64,000 nucleotides of DNA. It comes from Branchinecta lynchi. Lineage: Eukaryota > Arthropoda > Branchiopoda > Anostraca > Branchinectidae. The translations under genes were made by a program, and so were the position numbers. Shown here piece after piece: positions 53,263-64,000 of this stretch. The stretch covers positions 3,358,001 through 3,422,000 of the forward strand of contig JAKZAP010000013.1 in the NCBI GenBank assembly GCA_023053575.1, in the 5' to 3' direction. The number at the start of each line of letters is the position of its first letter. Within the stretch, counting starts at the first letter, position 1. Under the pieces are notes generated by a model that saw nothing but the letters and a program-made list of their open reading frames with translations, did not search any database and was not told the DNA's origin.

Positions 53263-53605
53263 TATTTATTTATTCATCACCCGTCATTTCAAACAGAAAA
53301 AGGACGGAGTACAAAAATGAAAAGAAAAACAAAAAAAGCAAACCGTAACACTTTCATAGGAAACACACAAAAAAATCGACAATTACAAACTGAGACTCTC
53401 TGAATGACTAAAAACTACACTTAAACTCTGAGAATTTTGCTCCACGGGTGGGACTGGATTTTTTAGTTGTACTTGCTCATCAGGAGATAGCAAGCTCAGG
53501 GTCTCTTTTGTTATATATTTTCATCATTTTGGTATTTCTTGTCCAAGGGGGGAGCCGAAGTAAGTATTTGGAGAATCTGAAGAGAGTGGAATGGAGTTTA
53601 TTTTT
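53263..53605 (-). pseudogene. LINE ORF2 end and 3' UTR, reversed
   Basis: The reverse strand reads FRFSKYLLRLPPWTRNTKMM, KIYNKRDPELAIS, then a 3' UTR ending TTTGAAATGACGGGTGATGA and an AAATAAATAA tail. It is the uninterrupted sister of 40018-40910. It is truncated exactly at the GGGATCCC element that begins at 53603. Confidence 0.75.
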
Positions 53606-54876
53606 GGGATCCCAAAACGTAAGTGGAGGGATACCTATGACATCGCAAAAGTTGTCCGTCTGTCCGTCCGTCCGTCCGTCTGTAAGCACGATAACTCTCG
53701 AAGGGAACGAGATATTTTGATGAAACTTGGTGTGAGGGTTCGTTGGGTCGTCGGACCAGTCAAGTTCGTAGATGGGCTTTGTAGCTCTACATTTAGGGGT
53801 GGGGGAGGGGATTCAAATTAATGGACAAACAAAATATTTTGAAACAGCTAATGTGATAGTCGGTTATGGGGTAAGAAGACATGTTGAACACGATGGTGAA
53901 AACTATTTTGTCATAGGACAAGTAGTTCGCCCGGAATCCGGCCAAAACCGGAAAGTTTGTTGAAAGTAAAAGTTTTATTTGAAGTTGATTAGATGTTCTA
54001 TTTAGGGGTAGGAAGACATGCTGAAGACGATGGTGAAAATTATTTTCTCGACGGACACGTATTTCGCCCGGAATCCGGCCCAAACCGGAAAGTTTGTTGA
54101 AAGTAAGAGTTTTATTTGAAATTGATTAGATGTTCGATTTAGGGGTAGAGAGACATGCTGAAGACGATGGTGAAAACTATTTTCTCGACGGACAAGTATT
54201 TCGACCGGAATCCGGCCCAAACCGGAAAGTTTGTCAAAATTAAAAGTTTTATTTGGAGTTGATTAGATGTTCGATTTATGGCAAGAAGACATGCTGAACA
54301 CTTATGTGAAAACAATTTTCTACCGGGACATGTAGTTCGTCCGGAATCCGGCCAAAACCGGAAATCTGTTCAAAGTTTTATTTTTAGTTGATTAGATAAG
54401 CGATTTAGGGGTAAGAAGAGATGCCGAGTCCCTGTATGACAATCATATTTTACCCGGACATATAGTTCGACCGGAATCCGGCTGGAATCGGAAAATTTGT
54501 TATAAGCTAAATTTCTATTTGAAGTTGATTAGATGTTCATTACTGGGGAAAGAAGATACCCTGATTTCGTCTTTGAGCTTTCCTTTTTCGCCGGACAAGT
54601 AGTTCTGGAGTTCGGCCGGAACCGGGAAATTGGCAGAAGTGGCAGGAAGTTTTCGTCAAAACAGATATGACTTATAGGGGTAAACACACATGCTGAATCC
54701 AAATCTGAACTTGGTTTTCTCAGGTGATTAGCTATTTGGCCTTAATCTGTTTCTGAATTTTAATTGTAAAAATGTTCAAGGAGTCTGGCGAAGACTGGAT
54801 CTGGCTAAGACAAGACCCAGTTGTCTGGATCAGATATTGAATTTTTGGGATCCCATCGAAACCTTTGGTCTTGTTT
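53603..54876 (-). mobile_element. GGGATCCC-family element, longest copy D
   Basis: On the minus strand it begins AACAAGACCAAAGGTTTCGA (54876) and ends GGGATCCCAAAAA (53603). About six internal units are visible, with TTCCGGTTTTGGCCGGATTC and AAAACTTTTACTTTC blocks at ~100-120 bp spacing (near 53940, 54080, 54210, 54350, 54480, 54600). Near its end lies a GTCC/GTCT run (53656-53680). This is the best copy for a consensus. Confidence 0.88.
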
Positions 54877-54879
54877 CAC

Positions 54880-55680
54880 TAGCTGAGAATATTTGCCAGA
54901 AGGGAGCTAGGTAAAGAAATGACTAAATTTTAACTTTTTACTAAATTTTAAATTTCACTGAAACATTAGGTATTGATAAACTCAGGTGTTGACAATCGGG
55001 TCCAAACTTTGCCTACCCTCACTCTCCACAAAGTAAAACTCACCAGAAAACTCCTATCAGCATATTCCTGTCATTTGAAACATCCGTCTACCCGAACTTA
55101 CAAAACAATGAACGTCAGGTCACAACTAACAAACCAAGACCGGGCGCCGTTGGGCCAGTTCGCACTTTCCTAGAACCGAACTGGCTGTTAGGTGCATGGG
55201 TTAATCCCGGTCATTGGTGGGGTTGTTCGCGGTCACATTGGTTTTTGTCAAAAAGAAAGCTGGGGTCTACAAACCTGTACCGGATGTTGTCAACATTTGT
55301 TTTCGTGACGGCTGTTTAAAAAATTACCGGAAATAGAAGTGCGTGTTTAGTTCAGTGATTTAAATATACTGAATGTTTCTTAGTCCCGATCGTGTATCTA
55401 GAGCAGCGACAAAATAAAACGTGCAGAGGAAAATAAGGAAATATTCCAGTCTTGTTACGCAAATGATTCGTTCTTCTTGGAGAAGTAGTTGGTATCTTGA
55501 TCTGAATTATATAGTAAAATAAATAATATTTAGAGGACACGATTTTTCTTTTTGTTAGTGCACTACCATCAAGTTTGTTTCTGTAGTAGTACTAGTAATT
55601 CATATCACATCTTATGCCGCTGTAATAAACCTATCCTTAATCCACTCTTTGTGCCTAATAAATGTAGCAAGAAAGGTTTA
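54880..55680. other. No gene recognised
   Basis: A GC-richer patch at 55130-55210 lies in an otherwise ordinary stretch. The 66-codon frame at 54973-55173 has no recognisable motif. Confidence 0.35.
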
Positions 55681-55681
55681 G

Positions 55682-55859
55682 GTTACGACCAAGGCCGTAT
55701 CCAGGGGGGGGTTGACCCCCCCCCCCCCGAAACACAAAAAAATAGTCATTTTTATAGGCTTTTCCCTCTGATCTATGTCTTTTTTGTACTTTTTTGTCCG
55801 ACCCGCAGGCAACCCCCCACCCCCCGAAATAAATTCCTGGATACGGGAATGGTTACGAA
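55682..55859. mobile_element. hAT-like MITE, GGCCCGTATCC family, copy 7
   Basis: The element 55690-55851 starts CAAGGCCGTATCCAGG and ends CCTGGATACGGGAATG. Flanks GTTACGAC and GTTACGAA match at 7 of 8. The flanking octamer resembles that of copy 1 (GTTACGGA). Confidence 0.88.
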
Positions 55860-57190
55860 AATGAAAATCATTCTGGTGAATTGACTGAAGCTGGTTACGG
55901 ATCAACAGGATCCTAAGTCGGATCCGTATCCGTATTTGTTTATTTTTGAAGTTAAAGTATAATATCAGTCTACAACAAATGCCTGATGAAGAGACTCCCA
56001 AAGGTTGGGAATCCCTCCGTTTGATTTTGGCCTCACCCACTCTACTTCCTTTCATTAAAGTCACACGCACAACGGAGTCTCTGCTAAAATTATGGACGCG
56101 TCAAACATGATTAACTGACTCACATTTATCACGGTCGAATGACAAAGCGGCTTCAGAGAGGTTGATTTAAAAAAAGGGCGATGGGTTCTTGCTAGAGTCA
56201 ATTTGAACCAAACTTTTCCTCCAGACGAATGTACGAGTTCGCTACCTTTTCGATTTAACACGGTTGCAGATCTAATTATGTTCAGGTTTGTGGAGCCTGC
56301 AGTAGTAAATCCCACTCAATTCGCTTTTTTGGTCTGGATCTAGATGGATGACAGTTATTGTTGTCAAACGTTTCATAACAGGTAACACAAGGATGCGCAG
56401 TTTCACTTGGGATGTTACACTTGGGATGTTATCTGATATGATTTTGCAAACGTTACGCATAACAAGCATTGCCAGAAGGAGCAAAAAAAATCGCCGAAAA
56501 GGCATCTGCTGACTTTTCCGATATCGCGAAAAGATGACAAACAAAAAAGTCAGCTGAAGCTTGTTTCGGCGGTGTTTCGGCTCTTTTGTATACATAACGT
56601 TTTAATGCGTAACGTTTGAAAAACAAAGCTAACAACTGCTATCTATTGAAACCGCGCAACCTTGTGTTATACGTTATGAAACTTCTGGCAGTGGGTGTCC
56701 CTTACAGATATTGTCTTTTCGCAAAACATGATACTTAAAAGGTCATAACATAAATAACCTCGTCATCCGACATAGCACTTAACACAAAGATGAACATCCA
56801 TCTGTTGACTGTTAAAAAAAATCTGACACTGTCGTTTATGTTGTTTTAGTTGACACTTTTTCTTTCGAAGCTCAGTCAATCTGTGGCAGGCTCCTGCAAA
56901 TTTTTTGAAAACTTTACGAACATTTACGACCCCTCTAGACACTGCCACCAATTGACATTAATGTCAAAAAGAACCCCTTTAATAGCCAAAGCGACAAGAA
57001 TCCTCCGAAACTGTAAGATCCTTCTAATTTGACGAAGGGGGACAGCCCTTGAGAGCCGACGTAGACCCAACAGACCCCAGCCTAGGCCAATTGTAAATTA
57101 GCGAATTATTAAAGCTTGCCCATCGAATGATCAGTCTCAGCAAAAGAACTTCAACTTCAGCCGAATGATGAATATTCTGGTAACTAGAAG
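55860..57190. other. No gene recognised
   Basis: The motif ATGCCTGATGAAGAGACTCC (55979-55998) resembles retrotransposon 3' UTR. Frames at 56061-56315, 56272-56595 and 56763-56951 (all minus) are unassigned; AACGTTACGCAT/ATGCGTAACGTT at 56449 and 56605 forms a short inverted repeat. Confidence 0.35.
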
Positions 57191-57498
57191 CTTAAAGGAC
57201 CTATAATACTAATGCAACATACTTTCGTAACTGCTCCATCCATTCTTGAACCCGAAAACCCGAATTTCATACAGTATACTCTAACCTATCACTTGACCTG
57301 TTTGCTACCTTCCAAGCGTATATGCTGTCGACGGTTGTTTGCGAGAATTTTTTCCATCACAAAAAAAAGTTATCTAATTTTTTTCCCTGTCGTCGCCAGA
57401 AGCCAACGGGCATGGAAAAAGCAGAGCCTAACTTTAAAGCACTGAACTATTTTAAAATACTAGAACTAAAAGAGCAAATAGTGCTAGGGGTCCTATAA
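57191..57498. mobile_element. CTTAAAGGACC MITE, copy 3
   Basis: Starts CTTAAAGGACCTATAATACT and ends GGGGTCCTATAAGAG. The interior shares CTGTCGACGGTTGTTTGCGA and GCCAACGGGCATGGAAAA with the family. Confidence 0.7.
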
Positions 57499-57499
57499 G

Positions 57500-58890
57500 A
57501 GCATCAACGGGCCATGATTGTTTAATCAACGCTCGCGGTCCCGAAGACGCAGTGGTTTTCTTGTAAAAGTTTGCCATTTTTTTTTATTTTTTTTTTACAG
57601 AGAATGAAGGGTTTATTAAACTAAAAATTATAATCTTAAATGCCCAGAGGCAAACCTGTAAGGGACTAATTACCCTCAAAACAGAACACCAACAACAACA
57701 AAAACTTGGACAAAAATAAAGAAAAAAAGAAAGACTGTCTTTCTGTCCAAGCGGTAAAGGAGTAATGGGTGCAGTATGAGACTGGATTGCTTGAGCATAA
57801 GGGAGTGACTGACACGGCCTCGGAATCAATGCCTTCTTTTAGCTGAAAACCAAGAAAAAAATCTTCAGGAAGAAAAAACAGCGCTGACGTGAACTGACTC
57901 CAGTCCAGACCCCACTGGTTAAGCCTGCATGTAGAACATTTCAGTCTGTCAGCAACTGATTTTTTTTTTCGGAAAGTCGGGGGAAATCTAGAGATCTGCT
58001 GAAAAGAAAATTAAATGCGTGAAGAGGCAGGGTATTTTTAGTTTTGAAAAAAAAATGGCGATAAGCAATACCAAGATCGGCTATGGGATCTCGACTTCCC
58101 TACCCTCGTCTACAGGTGTGGCTGACATACAGACTCTTAAATTCAGTATCTGCTAAACAAATATAAATAAAGACTTTCACGCCTCTTACTCCACATGAAA
58201 AACTCAAAATCATCTAGAGACAAATTTTGGTACCAGAAATCTAACTAAATAAAAACACTACGGAATCTGAGACTGAAAACATCTCGTCCAGACGAATATC
58301 ATCTACAATGGTAAGGTTCTGCCTAGCCACCCAGCTCACCCGAGGGGGCTCAAAGAAGCTGTTAAAACAAACCAGGGCCAGAAAAGGTTCTTCATTAAAG
58401 TTTAACTGAAAAGCCAGCTTATTTTTATACCTTTGATTTGAAGACACTGAATTATTTTGACTCCTGTAAGGGATTTTTGTTTTTTTCGTCGCGTAGTCTA
58501 GTAGTGAGGTTGTGAATCTCCGCTGGTTGTTCGACAAAAAAATTTACGACGAGCCGCGGAAAATTTGAATGTCTGCAAAAGCGTGCGTTTCAATGGCCAA
58601 CAAAGTGAAGATTTCCAAATGTTCGGTTCCAGACTGCAGAATAACATTGGAAGATAGCCTCTATTCCGTGCTACCCCGTATAGATTTCCTTTGTGGAAGG
58701 ACCCAGCCAACAGATAGCTAAACATTCCAAACATAGAGGTACGTCCGTATAGAGGTACAACAGTTATGGAAGAGAAATTACGTCAGCTAAAATTCAATAA
58801 TCGTGGATAACAAATCAAAGAAGTAACGCGTTTTTGTCGGTTCTTCTAGCCTAATTAAGTACAAATATGATGGGTAACCTGACGTATCTT
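57500..58890. other. No gene recognised
   Basis: 57585-57700 holds poly-T and GGGTTTATTAAACTAAAAAT, like a reversed LINE 3' end. 58390-58425 holds the reversed CTTTTCAGTTAAAC repeat end. Minus-strand frames 58241-58537 and 58498-58734 are unassigned. Confidence 0.35.
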
Positions 58891-58899
58891 AGCCCTATT

Positions 58900-59440
58900 C
58901 TGTTAACCTTTAACAGAGTAATCAACGCTTGGAACGAATGATTCCCAACAACAGTATCAGCCCACCCTCCTGAATCATTCAAAAAGGCACTGGCCAATAG
59001 TGTTGGGCGATATTCGATATCGATAACGATATATCGATATATCGGACCAAATATCGATATCGAATATCGAAACATAAATATCGATATCGAAAACGATATT
59101 TTTTCATTCATAATTATTGTAAATAATCCAACATAACCTACATTTATATATCCGAAATTGGAGCAAAATGTTTTCCGTGAATCAGTTCTAAGTTATTTGG
59201 AGATTGGGGTGATGCAAGATGCTATTTAACGACAATTTCGTTAGGAAATTTTGGCGAAACGAGACGTATCCCATAGCGAAACAGACTAAAGAAATATCGA
59301 TATTGATATATCGATTATCGAATATCGAAAGTGAAAATATCGATATATCGAAAAATCCAAATATCGCCCAACACTACTGGCCAAAGAGTGGGCCACTCGC
59401 TACTCGAAGGGCCACTAAGGACTGAAAATATACGCGTGGC
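58900..59440 (+). pseudogene. LINE ORF2 C-terminal relic split by a hAT MITE
   Basis: Before the MITE: FNRVINAWNE, a stop, then FPTTVSAHPPESFKKALA, the NRVxxxWNxLPxxVxxAxSxxxFK motif ending reverse transcriptases of LINEs. After the MITE the sequence resumes with KEWATRYSKGH. Degenerate (in-frame stop). Confidence 0.65.
58990..59384. mobile_element. TAGTGTTGG-family hAT-like MITE, complete copy
   Basis: The element 58998-59376 (379 bp) has ends TAGTGTTGGGCGATATTCGA and AATATCGCCCAACACTA, and a perfect 8-bp duplication CTGGCCAA (58990-58997, 59377-59384). Subterminal ATATCGATAT repeats. No ORF. Related copies at 34870-35115 and 35916-36263. Confidence 0.93.
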
Positions 59441-59449
59441 ATCCCATTC

Positions 59450-61930
59450 TACACATACCTATTACGATGAGCCACCCAATCAACTCAACTCGGGAGCGAA
59501 ATTCAAACGATCTTCAGATCTAAACTTGCTCGGGAGTGGAAATTAGCTAGCAAATTAGAGTAATTAGTCAAGATAATTTTGTATTGGGGATCAGGTACAC
59601 CACAAAGCCTGATTTCTTAATAGGGTGTACGAAAGGTTAAGTATATATCTATCATGTAACCACCTACTAATTTCTTTACAATATAGTTATTTCTAAAAGC
59701 ATATACGAAAAGGTTGATAACGAAGGAAAGACAGGAAATGAGCAAAAAATAATACGATGCCGATTCGTTTGTCTTACTAAATTAAACGATCCCGATGTAT
59801 TCTATGTGCAAAGATTTCAGAATATCTTGTCACTTCCTTCCGCTCATGACGGCGCAGACCGACACTACAAACCGCAATATTTTTATCCCACTGTTGCCTA
59901 GGGATTTTTTGCACACTTTAGCACAATCAAGGGACCATAAATAATAAAAAAAAATAATAGCGACAAGCTTTATCCTAACGTTTTTGGAAATAATAAACAC
60001 AATGTTTCGTAACTAAATTATCCACAAGGGCCTTCTAGTTTATTTATTTTTACGGTCAGTTCTATTCGTTTTGAGTTTAGTATTTAGAATTTATTTGAGG
60101 TCACTTTTGTCCACTGCCTTGTGCGTTGAATTGCACCTGTTTGAGTCAAATAGGGTGAAGTACATCATTCAAGGAAGTCAAATTTGTCATATTTTGTTTT
60201 CCCAGGGCCGATTCAATATTCTCTTCGTTCAAACAGAGCGTACACCGCCATCTATCTCTGTCGTTGTCGCGCGTTATTTAGCTGAACTCGAAGAAACTAG
60301 AAAGGGGGGTAAGAAATCTGCCGAGAAACCATGCTAGCAGAATGCCTTTGTGGATGACTATGAGCAACACATCATGGGCCCATGACTGGTACATATAAGA
60401 TAATGTTTATTTGCTCCAAGAACCACCAAACTACCACAGCAGACGTGCCCTATGGCGGAAGGGAACCTCTCGGCGTGGGTCGTGCTCTTATGTTTTGTTT
60501 TCGTTTGGTTTCTGTGTGTTTGACTCGTTTTCGTGTTATAATAATCATTTTGAATGCTTTTCACTGATTTTGAGTTTTAATAGTTTTTTTATTGTAAAAA
60601 GTATAAGGTGAAAATATTAAGGTAAATCTTAAGTTATGAATATAATAGAAAAGCTAATAGAATTTTAAAGTAAAAATGGAAAGAATAAGTGCCATACTAG
60701 TGTGACTGAGTGGAGCGGGAGGGAAAAAAGAGCCAACGTTGATAGCAAATACATACACAATTAATACACATAATAAAAATTAACAGAAAGATGACACTCT
60801 ACAGGCCCTTGTCGCTATGGGAATGTAGAGCAAGAAGAACTCGACACGACTCGAGATAAAGACTCCTTTTCTAGGAAACTATGGCAAAGACGAGAAATGG
60901 AAGAACGAGAAGAAATGACTTTTGAAGCACCCTACACACTGTCTATTGTTCATTTTCTAGTATTGTAAAATAGGTGAATACTTTAAAATACGACTCTGCT
61001 GAGGTTAGGCTGAGTAGTAGCAAAAATACGGACAAATTAACAAAACCGGCTTTTCTAACGACGGAGTTCGTTAGACAATCAAGAGAAAAAGGCAATACAT
61101 AAAAAGGAAGTTCGTTAGAACTCCGTCGACGAAGGCGTTATAATGAGACGCCTAGAAAAGTGCTAGAAATAAGCTAACCAAACCATACGGATTCGGCAAG
61201 AAAGAAACAACCTTGTTTCACATCGGGATCAAATGCGCGAACTTCAACCAGCAATCCCTGTTTGGGACCTAGTACATAGAAGGATAGCCTACTTAGCTAG
61301 ACGGCTTCCACCTCTATCCTGTTTGCTTGCCTTTTTATCTTGATTCTATCCAGAGGCACACTTTTCAAAGTTCAAATCTTCCGCTAGAAGAACACCCATG
61401 CGCAACACTGACTCGCCTAGTGCGGCGTTCATTTGGAACTAGAGGTCAAATCGGATTAGAATTTAGAGATACGACTACGGGACAATGATGTCATATGTCA
61501 AGGTCCTTCTAGGCGGAGAGCAGAGCGACCAACGCCGGCAACAAGAGAGAAGGAGCTGCTTGGAAGTAAGGGCAAAAGTGATAATAGTGATGAAAAACAA
61601 GGGCACGGACGCACGCTAATTACAAAAAGACGACGATTAATATAACTGCCTGCATAATTCTGTTATTATCATCGGCGGTACCTCAGTTTTTAATTTTGTA
61701 TTTAGGTCCGTTGTGATTTCAGTAGGACAGTTTATGATGTTGATGTGAGATGCCAAATCAATAGCTGCATCTCTTCGAGTGATAGGAGTAGGTTATGGTT
61801 GGGGGGAAGGAGAAACCGTTATTCATGAAAAGGTCAACAGGAACTCCGTATGGTAACGTGCGTGACAAGGAAGACTCACATTAATAAAAGAGACGTGGTT
61901 GCTTAAAGAGGGATTCAAAATGCGCTGTTA
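59450..61930. other. No gene recognised
   Basis: About 2.5 kb without identifiable genes or long repeats. An imperfect short hairpin, AACGACGGAGTTCGTTAG / GTTCGTTAGAACTCCGTCG, lies at 61056-61128. The 88-codon frame at 60071-60337 (+) is unassigned. Confidence 0.4.
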
Positions 61931-61933
61931 CTG

Positions 61934-62342
61934 CTTAAAGGACCTGTCTTACCTATAATACTGACGCAACCCACTTCCGTGATCACTCCATATATCTCTA
62001 AACCCGGAGACTCCAATTTCGTACGATACATTCTAACCCCTCTAACAAACCCACGGTGGTTTTCTGACTTGCCGTGTTTTGCTACCTTCGATGTGTATCA
62101 CGCTGTCAACGGTTGTCTGCGAGAAGTTCACGCTGTCAACGGTTGTCTGCGAGAAGTTTTTCCATCAGAAAGCCAGTTATGTAAATTGTTTCCCTGATTT
62201 CGCTACAGGTCAACGGTCTCGCAATAGGCTTAACACAGTCAAAACAGTGGGTTATCTGTTATAAGCACAGCATAGTTTTAAAGTATTCAAACATTTATAA
62301 ATACTGTAAGTTGAAGAGTAAATAGTGCGAGGGGTCCTTTAA
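61934..62342. mobile_element. CTTAAAGGACC MITE, copy 4, with an internal 30-bp duplication
   Basis: Starts CTTAAAGGACCTGTCTTACC and ends GAGGGGTCCTTTAA. The block CACGCTGTCAACGGTTGTCT plus GCGAGAAGTT is exactly doubled at 62099-62158, a duplication absent from the other copies. Confidence 0.75.
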
Positions 62343-62344
62343 TA

Positions 62345-63250
62345 CCAACTTGTCTCTTTTCCTGCCATAAAAGAGCCGGAAACACGAAGTTTCCGAAGTT
62401 CATTCTTGCCAATATTTCAGTATCTCCTTTCATTTTTATTTTGTTCTTGCTCGAAATTGACAAGAATAGTTTCCATGCATGAAATCTTGCCTGATAGTGA
62501 TGGTGAGTTGTTGACCCACTATAGTCGGTAATGTCGTGTCAAGCACAACTGAGTTCACGGATTTGAGAAAAAAAGCTAAATCGGAATCATTCTAAAACGT
62601 GCAATCTCCAGACCACCCAAGCCCAAACTGCAAGTTCAGAACAGGAGTCACTACGACGGTGGGTCATTTAGTCGCGACTTGGAAACGCGTGAATTGTATA
62701 ACCGTTATGAATACAATCAATATATAATACTCATTAAACCAAATAGCTTAAAGCTAGAAGAGGTCATCGAACGAATGGATCATCAGTCGAGATACTGATA
62801 GACCGATCCTATTGGGCCGTGGTTTTTACGAACATACAACAAAATAACTGACTTCCAATAAATAGATTCCGAACAAATCAATTAAATATATTTCCAGTGA
62901 CATAAACCAAAATCAACCCTTTATTTCAAACTCACCTTTACACAATTCAAAAACATGAAATGGTTGCTAATCAGATTACAAAAACCCGACAAATTAGTAC
63001 ACCTTACGATAACTCATTCAGTAGAACAGTTTTATTCATTGTGATATTTCTAACAGGAAAAATTAGCTCGAGTTTTTAATGCTAGCCTACTATTTGACCA
63101 AATTCAAAGTGGAAATTTTTCGGATCGGTCAGGGTGCGAGCATTCCCACAATCTCTTTTATTTTTCGGAAGTTTCTTTGTCGGTTCAATTGTTAGAAGTC
63201 TAATAAAGTAATGGTTAAAGTTGAAACATCTGCTAGATCTTATAAGTAAG
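62345..63250. other. No gene recognised
   Basis: Ordinary AT-rich sequence. No repeat family or motif could be supported. Confidence 0.35.
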
Positions 63251-63254
63251 AAAA

Positions 63255-63660
63255 GAAATAAACTTGAAAGTCAGTTTGCTATTGTTATTCATAATTCTGA
63301 ATCATTTGAAGGTGGGTCAAATTAGAGATTTCCAAATTGGCATTTTTGTGTTTCAGAGTCTGAGTGGTTTCGCGCCTGATGTTTTAGTAATTTTGTTCCT
63401 TTTAACTCATTTTATCACGGACATGCTACGAGGCATGCTGGAGACCTGGTAAGTGAGCCAAGAACTACGGTTCGTTCTAGCCATGTGGCAAGGCGTTCAG
63501 GTACAGTACTTTTCCTGACTCCATTCGAGAGCGGAAACAGTACCGCAATTTAAAAATCGGTTAAAGAAATATCTTCTTGAGGGTAGTTGGTGAGTGGAGG
63601 GTTTGGAAGACGAGAGAGGACAAACTGACAAATTAATTAATTACTTTTTAGTTGATTTTG
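63255..63660 (+). pseudogene. LINE reverse-transcriptase C-terminal relic
   Basis: Frames read IRDFQIGIFVFQSLSGFAPD VLVILF (63310-63400), then with a shift RGHAGDLVSEPRTTVRSSHV and TVLFLTPFESGNSTA. This follows the usual order of a LINE ORF2 end (KSLxGLAPxYL ... TRSxxxLxVPR ... WNxLP). Frameshifts make it non-functional. Confidence 0.7.
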
Positions 63661-64000
63661 GTGAAGGTTTGATAGTTATATAATATGATAGTAAATGTGA
63701 ACTGGTTGAATTTTCAAGCACGTATGTGCTTTGTTTGTAACCGGTCGTCAAGCCGGAATGAATTTTTTTTTTAGTAAAGTTCCTGAATCCATTATGCTGA
63801 AATAAATTAAGAGAAGCTTTATTACCAATGATTGTTTACTCTTTTTAAGAGGTATGTAGGTTGATATTGATATGCGTATCCAATTTTGTGATAACATGCA
63901 CAGTTCTGTAAAAAAAATGAGCAAATTACTCGCGGATTTCGGCGGACACAAATAAAAATAAAAATAATAATATTTCTGAGATGCCAGTTCGGTGGTCTAT

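Overview
This is eukaryotic DNA, almost certainly from an arthropod; a crustacean or another arthropod with a repeat-rich genome is my best guess, but I cannot fix the species. The window holds one recognisable host gene, set in a dense field of transposon relics. There are no operons, prokaryotic genes, CRISPR arrays or rRNA genes.

The gene is an orthologue of the orphan nuclear receptor HR78 (insect DHR78/NR2D, vertebrate TR2/TR4/NR2C). It lies on the minus strand and I could rebuild it exon by exon. Nine coding exons run from the ATG at 38787 down to the TGA at 5159. All eight introns are GT-AG, every junction keeps the reading frame, and the product is a 501-residue protein. Exon 1 carries the N-terminus and the first half of zinc finger 1. 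Exon 2 completes the DNA-binding domain. Exons 3-5 encode a low-complexity and acidic hinge. Exons 6-9 encode the ligand-binding domain, ending in a TR4-like AF-2 helix. A splice acceptor lies just upstream of the start codon, so at least one 5' UTR exon and the promoter lie further up (above 38.8 kb) and were not identified.

The introns (1.1 to 10 kb) and both flanks consist largely of old mobile elements. (1) hAT-like MITEs with 8-bp target duplications: a family with ends near GGCCCGTATCC and internal poly-G/poly-C runs (about 8 copies), a TAGTGTTGG family, a CCAGGG element, and a 2.37-kb CAGTGTTGCC element in intron 1 that has collected nested insertions. (2) Other TIR or foldback elements at 1993-2488, 7111-7616, 16220-16469, 24193-25007, 37432-37820 and elsewhere. 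(3) An unclassified family bounded by GGGATCCC, with internal ~120-140 bp tandem units and a polypurine CAGACGGACGG block (4 long copies plus fragments); one copy abuts the exon 5 acceptor and supplies its polypyrimidine tract. (4) 5'-truncated non-LTR retrotransposons, seen as reverse-transcriptase C-terminal fragments and 3' tails. (5) tRNA-derived sequences and several minisatellites.

From 38.8 to 64 kb no host gene could be recognised. That part holds MITEs, LINE relics, an interlocked pair of long inverted repeats (50.9-51.8 kb), and one GC-rich 56-codon ORF (47423-47593) that looks coding-like but is unassigned. The most interesting points are the complete HR78 gene model, the transposon-derived 3' splice site, the layered hAT insertions dated by their target duplications, and the unclassified GGGATCCC family.
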